Positions 25,347 to 34,100 of a stretch of DNA of 64,000 bases are shown here, one piece after another. Numbering within the stretch: position 1 is the first letter of the stretch; each line of letters begins with the position of its first letter. This DNA is from Crateriforma conspicua (GTDB taxonomy: Bacteria; Planctomycetota; Planctomycetia; Pirellulales; Pirellulaceae), in NCBI RefSeq assembly GCF_007752935.1, contig NZ_CP036319.1, forward strand, positions 2,418,001-2,482,000, given 5' to 3'. A model generated the notes under the pieces. The model saw nothing but the letters and a program-made list of their open reading frames with translations, was not told where the DNA came from and searched no databases. The position numbers were made by a program, and so were the translations under genes.

Positions 25347-26033
25347 TCAGTCTTCCGGTGTGTCGCATTCCGTGACGCAGCGGATCCATTTGTACAACGC
25401 CATTCCGGTGAGAGATCCCAGGACTGTGGCGGTCAAATAGACCCAAATGTTGGTCAGATTGCCTGACACCAACGCGGGACCCAACGAACGAAACGGGTTC
25501 ATCGAAGCGCCGGTCATCGGGCCCGCCGTCATCGCTTCCATTCCGATCACCGCGCCGACCGCCAAGCCTGCGGTGATCGATTTTTCTTTGGCGCCCGTGG
25601 AAACGCCCATCACGACGAACATCAAAATCAGCGTCATCATGAATTCAATCGCAAAGCCGCCGGCGACCGTGATGACCGGGTTGATCGCTGTCGAACCCAA
25701 GTTGGTCGAATCCACACCGAACACCGCACGCAACGCCGCCGCGCCGGCGATCGCGCCGGCCAACTGTGCGATCGCGTACGGTCCGACTTCCCGCAGCGGG
25801 AATCGGCCGGCCGCGGCAAAACCGATCGTGACCGACGGGTTGATATGACATCCGCTGATATCGCCGATCGCGTAAATCAATACCAACACGATCAGCCCCC
25901 AGACGATCGCCACGCCTTCATGAGTCAGCGGTTCGACGAGTCCGGCGACGACGACGGCGCCACAACCGATGACGATCAAAAACATCGTCCCCAGGAACTC
26001 AGCGACGCAGCGGTGAAACAGTGGTGTTTGCAT
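25347..26033 (-). CDS. Aquaporin of the NIP-like (bacterial AqpN) type
   Basis: A 228-residue, six-helix MIP channel. Both half-helix boxes are present but altered: HINPSVT (NPS) and SMNPFRS (NPF) instead of NPA. The sequence GVAIVWGLIVLVLIYAIGDISG, GRFPLREVGPY and AGPMTGASMNPFRSLGPALV closely resembles plant nodulin-26-like proteins as I remember them, rather than AqpZ or GlpF. By that alignment the aromatic/arginine filter is Trp, Ala, Ala, Arg, lacking the His of water-specific channels, so passage of small neutral solutes or metalloids such as arsenous acid is plausible. It starts 21 nt after the stop of the PVC dehydrogenase gene on the same strand. Confidence 0.9.
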   Translation of the reverse strand: MQTPLFHRCVAEFLGTMFLIVIGCGAVVVAGLVEPLTHEGVAIVWGLIVLVLIYAIGDISGCHINPSVTIGFAAAGRFPLREVGPYAIAQLAGAIAGAAALRAVFGVDSTNLGSTAINPVITVAGGFAIEFMMTLILMFVVMGVSTGAKEKSITAGLAVGAVIGMEAMTAGPMTGASMNPFRSLGPALVSGNLTNIWVYLTATVLGSLTGMALYKWIRCVTECDTPED

Positions 26034-26054
26034 GGGCGAAAGCGTATCAGCCGG

Positions 26055-29000
26055 TCACCGGCCGTAAACCGCACCTTGGTAAAGATGAAACGTCCCGCCT
26101 TCGGGCAGTCCCACGCGAATGAAACGTCCAAGGGTGTCCGGCGGCAATTCGATCATCCACTGGCTTTGTGGTTTCTCCGCTTGCCAGACTTGCCGATAAT
26201 TTTTGTCGTCGTCCGAAACCCAAACCGTCAATCCGTCGGCACGTTCTTGCAGCCCTGTTCGATTCCGCAGCCACACGTACCGAATTTCCGATGGCCCAGC
26301 CAATCGAATGGTCACGTGCGGGTTGTCGGTATCGTGATCACTGTGGAACGCAAAGTCGAAGGCTTCGCGCGGCACGTCGCTTAGGAACAAGTACGACTCG
26401 TCATTCCAGCTGGAATTGCTGAATCGCCCGCCGAAGCGAATGTGGGCGTCACGTGAAATTTCTTGGAAACCGTTGTGTGATCGCAGTTGGACGTCTTTCT
26501 GTTGCAGTCCGATCCAACCGTCACGGTCGCGTGTGCCGCGGATCGATTTTTGTGACGACAGGTAACTGATCAAGTCCAAGAATTCGATCGGCGCGATGGT
26601 CTTGATCAAACCTTCGGGCATCGAACTGGCCTTCTTGGGCTGAACAAAATCAATGTCGTCTTGCAGGATGTCGACTTGTTTTCCGTCGGCGATACCGAGT
26701 GACAGAACTTCATCGGTTTCCTTCAACACGAAACCGGTTTGCACCACGCCGTCCAACGTCAACACGGTCACCGTTTCGAAACCTTTGGCGATCGTGTCAT
26801 TGGGATGGATGATCGCCGTGATCAGCTGTTCCTTCGTCATTCGCGATCCGATGTCGCTTAAGTCGGGGCCGAACTTCTTGCCCAGGTCACCGATCATGTG
26901 ACAGGCCGAACAAACTTGTTTGAAAACACCTTCGCCACGTCGACTGCTGCCGCCGCGTAGGCCGGCCAAGGTGCGGATGGCGTTGTGCCGATCGATTTCC
27001 GATGCATCTTCGTTTTCGGCGATCTCCAGCGGTGTCACCGCCGCACCGCCGGGGCCGGTCTTGCGTTGAAAGCGAACCAGATAGTCTTTGGCCGTTTGCG
27101 ACGAATTGGCCAGAAAGTCGTCGCGTTTTTGGGCGGGTTCCCAGACGGGCTGTAACGCATGCAGTGTGTGTTCCAGCGTGTAATCGATCCAATAATCCAT
27201 CGGTCGTTCGGCGGCGCTCAACGCGATTTCCAGCGACCGCATGGTGTGGATGAAGCTGAGCCCACGGACGGCTTCCAAGCGGACACGCGGGTGCGGATCG
27301 TCCATCGCACGTTCCAGGTATTCGATCAGCGCCGGCTGGCGATCGCGTTCGTTGGTCAGCACATGGATCGCCGCGGCGCGAGCCCGATAGTCGTCGCACG
27401 CCAAGATGCGATCGACCAGTGCGGTGTCGACGGCGCGAAACGCTTCCTGTAACCACAGTCCTTCGCACCATTGTTGTGGGTCGTCCGTCGCGTTGACGTG
27501 ACGCTTCACCGCCGCCAAGACTTCCGTTCGGTCACGATCCCACAGTTCGCGTCGGGCGCGATAGCGGGTCCGGGGTTCGTAAACGCTGAGCTGTTGGATC
27601 AGTTCGTCCACCGTTTTGTCAGCTTGCGTGATCGGCTGCAGCAACGGTTTGTTCTTGTTGACCAATCGATACACACGACCGTGTTTGTGGTCGCGGTTGG
27701 GGTCACGTTGTGAATACTGCATGTGACCGATCAATGCGTTGCACCAATCGCCAAACCAAACGGCACCGTCGGGACCGATCTTCGGATCCACCGGACGAAA
27801 GATGATGTCGGTCGATGACAACAGGTCGTCCACACGCCGGCCGTCGAATCCCGCGCCGTCTGGTTGGTTTTGTAATTCGAACCGCGGCATGCCGTGCATG
27901 TTGATCACGCACGCATAGATGAATTGCCCCTGCATGTCATCGGGCAGGTGTCGCGACAACAAAAATTCGTTGCCCACCGCCGGCCGCATGCCTTCGTTGT
28001 CAAAGTTCGGCTCCAGTGTCCGGCGGGTGTTCACTTCGTATCCCGACAGCGGGCTGGTCCAGTGTTGCTTGGCGTTGGTGCCATCACCGACCATGCCATT
28101 GCCCCAGGGATCAAACACCAGGCACCAGGGGTTGCCATAACCGGGAGTGCGAAAGTGTTGAAAGCTCAGGCTGTGAGGATCCAGTACATAGCATCCGGCG
28201 GTTCCCTTGTTTCGGAACGCGCCCCAAGGTGTTTCCAGAGTGGTCGACAACGAGATGCCTTCCAGCATGTGAAGCCGTCCACCGTGGGACCATTCCCAGG
28301 CACCGACCGTGTGGTGCGTGTCATCGGTCGCGATGCCATCGACGACGGTTTCGACCAGATCGGCACGGTCGTCGCCGTCGGTGTCTTTTAGAAACAAGAT
28401 TCGCGGCTCGTCGACGACCAGGACGCCGCCGTTGTAAAATGCAAATCCCGTCGGACAGATCAGCTTGTCATAGAACGTGATGCACTTGTCCGCCCGGCCG
28501 TCATTGTCGTTGTCTTCGAAAATCAACAGACGGTCGCTGGGACGCTGGGCCCCCGGTTGCCACTGGGGGTAATTCGGCATGCAGGAAACCCACAAGCGAC
28601 CGCGGTTATCGAACGCGATCTGGTTGGGATTTGCCAGTTCGGGGAACTCACGCTCCGATGCAAACAGTTGCACCTCCATGCCGTCGGGGACCGTCATCAT
28701 CTGGATCGATTGTTCCGGCGTCGGGTATTCCAGCACCTCGGGTTCGCGCAGCTTTCGAAAATTCTCGTCTCGCGTGCCGAACATCGTCTCCGGGGTGAAC
28801 AGGTCGCCGGTGTTCGAATCGTCGGGCTGTTCGGGCACGTCACGACCGGCGGCCAAGTCCCAGATGTATTGATCGCGGACTTCGACGATGTTGCGAATCT
28901 TTTTGTATTCTCGCGGGAACGTTTCGGTGTCCCAGGTACGGCGGCCGCCATAGACGTACCAACCGTTCAGCATTCGATAGTCTTGCAAGTGATACCAAGA

Positions 29001-29876
29001 CTTGTCGTTGACCCAGCGGCGGACGTCTTCGAACTTGGACATCCCGATGCCGACCGGATGGTTGTCGCCGAAGATCGCCGTGTCGATCAGCCGGCCGACC
29101 AAGCGGTCGCCCGCTTCGTTGACGTGAACACCGTTGATCGTGAACTGAGCCCCGGCTTCCGTTTGGAACTCGGCCAGCGTGGGCGTAAAAAGGTCGACAA
29201 AGCCGTGGCCGTCGTCGGCGGCCAGTTGCCGGATCGCTTCGGTGTACGCGGCCAAATTGCGATTGTGTTGGACGCCGTCGGGCTGCAGCGGGTTGCCGGT
29301 CGCCTCGAACGCGATCGGGCTGACCAAGATGAACGAGGGCTGCCGGTCGTCTTCGCTGAAACGTTCGGTTTGCTGTTTCAGATAATCGCGATAGTCGGCG
29401 ACGAAAGCTTCCATCGCCGCGGGATCGGTGCCGGCGAACGATTCATTGAACCCGAAGAAGCACAGGAACGTTTGGGGGCCGAACACCTCCAGCGGGTCGT
29501 CGATCTTGGTGTAATTGCTGGGGCGTTGTTGGTTTCCGACCTCGTCGGCCGGCCAGCCGAAATTGCGAAAGCGAATTTGTTTGTCGGGAAAACGCGTGTG
29601 CAACAGCGTTTCGAAATGCCCGTACTGGTTCATCCGCTCGGCCAGCGAATTGCCGACCGCGACGACTCGTTCATTTTGGCGAATCGGCCAGACTACGGCG
29701 TCTTTTTTTTTTCGGTCGGTCGCGTGCTTCGAAGACCGGCGACCCTTTCGGATCGGGCATGGCGGGTGACTGGCCCAAGTCGAAATCGGCGGGCTGTAGG
29801 TCGGCGTTCTTCCAGTACCCTTCGGTGCGAATGAAGCCGTAAAAGCTGGGATAGAACGGATCGACGAATGCGACAT
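26055..29876 (-). CDS. SGNH/PVC-type membrane-bound dehydrogenase with cytochrome c module, probably cut from its N-terminus by a frameshift
   Basis: The open frame is 1273 residues, but its first 58 overlap the ThuA gene out of frame and are likely not used. Real homology begins at DAVVWPIRQNERVVAVGNSLAE. About 65-290 is an SGNH hydrolase-like domain (GNSL, FFGFNE, NGVHVNEAG). About 390-800 is the PVC-type dehydrogenase propeller (PDGMEVQLFA, ANPNQIAFDNRGRLW). HEAT-like repeats follow, then a haem c site CSACH (Cys989, Cys992, His993) and a C-terminal F5/8-like sandwich. No usable start codon or signal peptide exists between the ten-A run at 29703-29712 and the SGNH domain. Removing one A would join it in frame to ThuA, giving about 1570 residues. 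Confidence 0.8.
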   Translation of the reverse strand: MSHSSIRSIPAFTASFAPKGTGRTPTYSPPISTWASHPPCPIRKGRRSSKHATDRKKKDAVVWPIRQNERVVAVGNSLAERMNQYGHFETLLHTRFPDKQIRFRNFGWPADEVGNQQRPSNYTKIDDPLEVFGPQTFLCFFGFNESFAGTDPAAMEAFVADYRDYLKQQTERFSEDDRQPSFILVSPIAFEATGNPLQPDGVQHNRNLAAYTEAIRQLAADDGHGFVDLFTPTLAEFQTEAGAQFTINGVHVNEAGDRLVGRLIDTAIFGDNHPVGIGMSKFEDVRRWVNDKSWYHLQDYRMLNGWYVYGGRRTWDTETFPREYKKIRNIVEVRDQYIWDLAAGRDVPEQPDDSNTGDLFTPETMFGTRDENFRKLREPEVLEYPTPEQSIQMMTVPDGMEVQLFASEREFPELANPNQIAFDNRGRLWVSCMPNYPQWQPGAQRPSDRLLIFEDNDNDGRADKCITFYDKLICPTGFAFYNGGVLVVDEPRILFLKDTDGDDRADLVETVVDGIATDDTHHTVGAWEWSHGGRLHMLEGISLSTTLETPWGAFRNKGTAGCYVLDPHSLSFQHFRTPGYGNPWCLVFDPWGNGMVGDGTNAKQHWTSPLSGYEVNTRRTLEPNFDNEGMRPAVGNEFLLSRHLPDDMQGQFIYACVINMHGMPRFELQNQPDGAGFDGRRVDDLLSSTDIIFRPVDPKIGPDGAVWFGDWCNALIGHMQYSQRDPNRDHKHGRVYRLVNKNKPLLQPITQADKTVDELIQQLSVYEPRTRYRARRELWDRDRTEVLAAVKRHVNATDDPQQWCEGLWLQEAFRAVDTALVDRILACDDYRARAAAIHVLTNERDRQPALIEYLERAMDDPHPRVRLEAVRGLSFIHTMRSLEIALSAAERPMDYWIDYTLEHTLHALQPVWEPAQKRDDFLANSSQTAKDYLVRFQRKTGPGGAAVTPLEIAENEDASEIDRHNAIRTLAGLRGGSSRRGEGVFKQVCSACHMIGDLGKKFGPDLSDIGSRMTKEQLITAIIHPNDTIAKGFETVTVLTLDGVVQTGFVLKETDEVLSLGIADGKQVDILQDDIDFVQPKKASSMPEGLIKTIAPIEFLDLISYLSSQKSIRGTRDRDGWIGLQQKDVQLRSHNGFQEISRDAHIRFGGRFSNSSWNDESYLFLSDVPREAFDFAFHSDHDTDNPHVTIRLAGPSEIRYVWLRNRTGLQERADGLTVWVSDDDKNYRQVWQAEKPQSQWMIELPPDTLGRFIRVGLPEGGTFHLYQGAVYGR

Positions 29877-30762
29877 CGGCCGATGCGGGAACGTCCAGGC
29901 CCGTCAGGTGATACGTCGCGTTGACCACCAAGCGTCGCAGGTCTTCGTCCGCCAAGTCGATTGCCGCGCCGGCGGTGGTGCAGAACGACGTGCCCGTACC
30001 GCCATCGGGCGCGGTGTAGGTGTGCAGCCAAGCAAACGGTTGCATCGGAGCGTTCAGTTCGCCGTCGACGTTGGCGGATTTGGGGTCCAACGATTCGGTG
30101 ACCGCACCGCGTAGCAACACGCGGTCGGCGTCGGTCAAGTGGGTGACGCCGTACACGTCGCTGGGCACAAAGATTTCGCCAACGCCGTTTAAGATCGGAT
30201 GGTCGGCATATTCTTTCTGGACGACGCCGCGGGCCCCTTGGACTTTGTGTTTGCCGTGGTGACGCACCCATTCTTCGCCCAAGACGCGAAGTCCCCATTT
30301 GTCATAGGAAATGTCGCCGCCGAAAGATTGTGCGCCTTTGAACCCGTGCGTCGATGTCCGCACACCGATGATCGGTTTGCCGGCATTCAAGTAGGCTGTC
30401 ATGTGGGCGGCGTCTTCCGCGGACGGCGTACGGAATCGTGTGCCGACGATGATTAGGTCGGCATCGTCCAACGTTTCCCAGCCGCGGATGCCGGTGTGAT
30501 TGTTCGGATCGATGTAGGTGCCGTCCTCGGACATCGAAAACAAGACGGTGCAATGAAAGCCATGCTTTTGGCTCAGGATCTTGCCCAGCATCGGCATCGC
30601 TTCTTCGGACCGATATTCCTCATCACCGCTGATCAGGACGACGTGTTTGCCGTTGCCATCGCCCGGCGGAGTGAACACCAGCCGATCGTCGGCGGCGAAA
30701 ACGGGCAACGCAAGGAAAATCGCGGAGCAAAACGCGATGGCGCGAGACAGAACCGGGGACAT
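29671..30762 (-). CDS. Secreted ThuA-like protein, possibly the N-terminal half of a split fusion
   Basis: A 363-residue protein. Residues 1-23 form a signal peptide (SRAIAFCSAIFLALPVFA). The rest is a ThuA domain, a glutamine-amidotransferase-like fold linked with trehalose and other sugar utilisation: KHVVLISGDEEYRSEEAMPMLGK, LIIVGTRFRTPSAEDA, and RTSTHGFKG. The domain ends near residue 325. After the residues EARDRPKKK, encoded over a run of ten A, the frame continues only with RRRSLADSPK before the stop, while the adjacent frame continues into the SGNH/dehydrogenase domains. It can be a stand-alone secreted protein or the front half of a fusion. Confidence 0.88.
   Translation of the reverse strand: MSPVLSRAIAFCSAIFLALPVFAADDRLVFTPPGDGNGKHVVLISGDEEYRSEEAMPMLGKILSQKHGFHCTVLFSMSEDGTYIDPNNHTGIRGWETLDDADLIIVGTRFRTPSAEDAAHMTAYLNAGKPIIGVRTSTHGFKGAQSFGGDISYDKWGLRVLGEEWVRHHGKHKVQGARGVVQKEYADHPILNGVGEIFVPSDVYGVTHLTDADRVLLRGAVTESLDPKSANVDGELNAPMQPFAWLHTYTAPDGGTGTSFCTTAGAAIDLADEDLRRLVVNATYHLTGLDVPASADVAFVDPFYPSFYGFIRTEGYWKNADLQPADFDLGQSPAMPDPKGSPVFEARDRPKKKRRRSLADSPK
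29703..29712 (-). other. Run of ten A (minus strand) at the ThuA/SGNH junction
   Basis: A homopolymer of ten A in the coding strand encodes Lys-Lys-Lys plus the first base of the next codon. Nine A would make ThuA continue in frame into the SGNH/PVC dehydrogenase frame; with ten it stops 11 codons later. Such runs are known sites of polymerase slippage as well as of sequencing error. Confidence 0.85.
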
Positions 30763-31136
30763 GGACGCTCTGTTGATACAGGTGGGACGTGGACGGGGTG
30801 GGGACAGGCTGGCCTGTCAGAAGTGTCGCAGTATAGATCAAACCGGCACCGGGGTGGCGTTGCCGATGGTCCACCAGGTCTGGCCGAATGTGGCCCGCCC
30901 AGGCGTCGGTGATATCTGTTCAGTGGCGGCGTCATGCGGCACCAGCCTCGGGGAATCGTGGCTGGTCGGCGTCGCGGCTCGGACGGATCGCCGCGATGAA
31001 TGCGGCTTTGAATTTTTTGACCATGATCGCTGTGCGGTCGTCGTATGTTGTTGCGCACAAGCCTGTCGCGTGAATGCATCCCGTGTTGCATCGACGCCAG
31101 GCCCCCCGCGAATGCTCTCCTTCCTTCCCACCTTCG
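30763..31136. other. Divergent intergenic region, no gene supported
   Basis: Separates the ThuA gene (minus) from the GH127/sulfatase gene (plus). It holds a 16-nt palindrome near the ThuA start and a pyrimidine-rich leader (CTCTCCTTCCTTCCCACC) directly before the GH127 start. No protein family is seen in the short frames present. Confidence 0.5.
30803..30818. promoter_or_regulatory. Perfect palindrome upstream of ThuA gene, possible operator
   Basis: GACAGGC-TG-GCCTGTC has 7-bp perfect arms around a 2-nt centre and lies 40 nt before the ThuA start codon in a divergent promoter region. The size suits a dimeric repressor site. No regulator gene is adjacent. Confidence 0.35.
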
Positions 31137-34100
31137 ATGCTCCTTCGATTCATGTCCCCCCGAACTTGGTTGATTGCGTTTCTTGCCGTCGGGTCCGTTC
31201 CAGTCGTCACGCCGGTGTTGTGTTCCGCGGCGGATCGGACGATCGACGGCGATGGCCCGGTTGATCCCGTCTTCAATCGTGCGCCGCTTGCGGCCAAGCC
31301 GTACAGCGAATTGCCGCTTGGTTCGATCCAGCCATGTGGCTGGCTGCGCGATGAATTGCAGCGGATGGCCGATGGGATGACCGGTCACCTGGACCAGTGG
31401 TATCCCGAAGTCTGTGGCGATCGCAACGCGTGGCTGGGAGGCGACGGGGACACGTGGGAGCGCGGTCCGTACTGGATCGATGGTTTGTATCCACTGGCCA
31501 AATTGTTGGACGACCGTGATTTGGAAGCCAAGGCGATGCGGTGGATCGAATGGACGTTGGCCAACCAGCGTGAAAGCGGCCAGATCGGTCCTTACGGAAT
31601 CAAGTCCGCCGATCGCACCGTGCCGCCGCCACGCGGTGCGCAAGTGTTGAAGCCGGATGATTGGTGGCCGCGGATGGTGATGTTGAAGATCTTGCAACAA
31701 CACTACATGGCCACCGGCGACCCACGAGTGATCGAAAGCTTGACGCGGTACTTTCGTTTTCAATTAAGCGAGCTTCCCAAACGACCGTTGCACGATCCCG
31801 ACAATCCGGCCAGCGGGTCATGGTGGGCCGCCCAACGTGGCGGCGACAATTTAATGGTCGTGTTGTGGTTGTACAACGTGACCGGCGATGCGTTCTTGTT
31901 GGAACTGGCCGATCTGATCCATCAACAAACCGTCCCCGTGACGGATTGGTTTTCGCCGGGCGTGGACAACATGATTCGTCGCCGCGGTGACCAGGGGGAC
32001 GCGCTGCACTGTGTCAACTTGGCCCAGATGATGAAGACGCCGGTGATCCGTTGGCAACAGGACCAAGACGACCGTCACCTTGCTGCGGTGGCCAACGCGT
32101 TTGCCGACATACGCACGTTCCACGGCCAACCGCATGGGCTGTACGGTGGCGACGAAGCGATGCATGGCGATGCACCGGAGCGTGGCAGTGAGCTGTGCAC
32201 GGCGGTGGAGATGATGTATTCGCTGGAGAAGATGTTTGAGATCACCGGTGACGTTTCATTCGGCGATCGTTTGGAAAAGATCGCGTTCAACGCGTTGCCA
32301 ACACAGTGCACCGACGACCATCACGCGAGACAGTACTTCCAGCAAACCAATCAGGTGCAGTGTACGTTCGGATCTCGTGATTTTTTCAATGACCACGGCG
32401 ATCGAGTCGTTTATGGGCTGGTCAGTGGTTATCCGTGTTGTACTTGTAATCTGCACCAGGGCTGGCCCAAGTTTGCACAGCACTTGTGGATGGCATCGGC
32501 CGATGGCGGGCTGGCCGCGGTCGCTTATGCGCCGTCGGTGGTGACAACTCGGGTCGATGGCAATCGTTCGGTGACGCTTTCAACGGACACCGGGTACCCG
32601 TTCCACTCGGACGTCGCGATCGACGTAAGTGTCGACAGCGGTGCGGTGTCGTTTCCGCTGCACGTTCGCATTCCCGCGTGGGCCGAAGGTGCGCAGGTCC
32701 GCGTCAATGAGGGGGCGATGCAATCGGTCGACGCAGGCACGATGCACGTGCTTGCGCGACGCTGGGAATCGGGCGACCGCGTGGAATTGCATTTCCCCAT
32801 GCCGCTGCGCAGTACCACTTGGTTTGCGCGATCCAAGGCGATCGAACGCGGGCCGTTGGTGTTCGCCCTGGATGTCCCGGCCCGGTGGGATGAAGTGGTT
32901 CAGCCGCGACCCGATGGGGTTCCCGAGACGGCGATGCACCGCGGCTATCGCGAAGCCCACCCGACGCAGCGGTGGAATTATGCGTTACCCGGCGCGGTCG
33001 TGAACCAGCCGGACGCCAATGTCCAGGTCGACGTCGCTGATTCGATCCCCGACAACCCGTGGACCAGCGAAACAGCGCCGGTCCGTTTGACGACCGTGGG
33101 GATCCGATTGTCCGAGTGGACGGTTCATCGCAACAGCGCCGCGGTGCCACCGCTGAGCCCGGTGGATTTGCCGAAAGATTTCCAGCGTGACGAAATCGCC
33201 TTGATTCCTTATGGCGCTACGACGCTGCGTGTGACCGAATTCCCGTGGGTTCGCAACGCGGATGCTTCGCTGGCCTTCACACCGGATCAGTGGAAGTTTT
33301 CACGTGCCTTTGCGTCGTACACGCATCCCAACAACACGGCCGACGCGGTGCGGATGCCGATCCAGCCGGTTTCATCGTCCGACAAGTCGCGGCCGCGTTG
33401 GACCAGTTGGCCGCAACGTGGCCAGGATCAATGGATCGAAATTCGTTTCGATGGTCCCAGGGAATTGCGATCCTTGGGCGTCTATTTTTATGACGATCAA
33501 CGCGGGATTCGTCCGCCCGGCAATTGGACCGTGCAAACCGACGACGGTGATGGATGGAAAGACGTTACGTTGCCGGCGGGTGCGACGTACACGGCCAAGG
33601 CGGATCAGTACAACGACGTCGACTTGGGCGGCATCGTGACCAGGGCGGTTCGTTTGTCATTGCAGCCGTCCGGTACAGACAAATGCATCGGAGTGATGGA
33701 CGTTCGCGTCGACAGTCGTCCGGCCGACCCGTCATCGGCATCAAAAGAAGACTCGCAGGCCGGGGCAACGTCGGCCGACCCGCGCCCGAACTTTGTGTTC
33801 TTGATCACCGACGACATCAGCCCGGATGACCTGAGTATTTACGGCAACGACTTTGTGTCGACGCCGAACCTGAAGCGGCTGGCCGATCGTGGGCTGGTGT
33901 TTGACAACGCCTATTTGACGATCAGTTCTTGTTCGCCAAGTCGATGCAGCATGATCACCGGTCGGTATCCGCATAACACCGGCGCCTCGGAGTTGCACCT
34001 GACGTTGCCGGACGATCAAACCACGTTCGTCCAGTTGCTGCGCGATGCCGGTTATCACACGATGATCTCGGGCAAGAACCACATGGCGCCGCCACAACAG

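Noticed and set aside
28557-29834. A 425-codon frame antisense to the SGNH/PVC dehydrogenase gene
   Set aside because: The minus strand gives clear domains with CSACH. The plus-strand frame is a mirror artefact.
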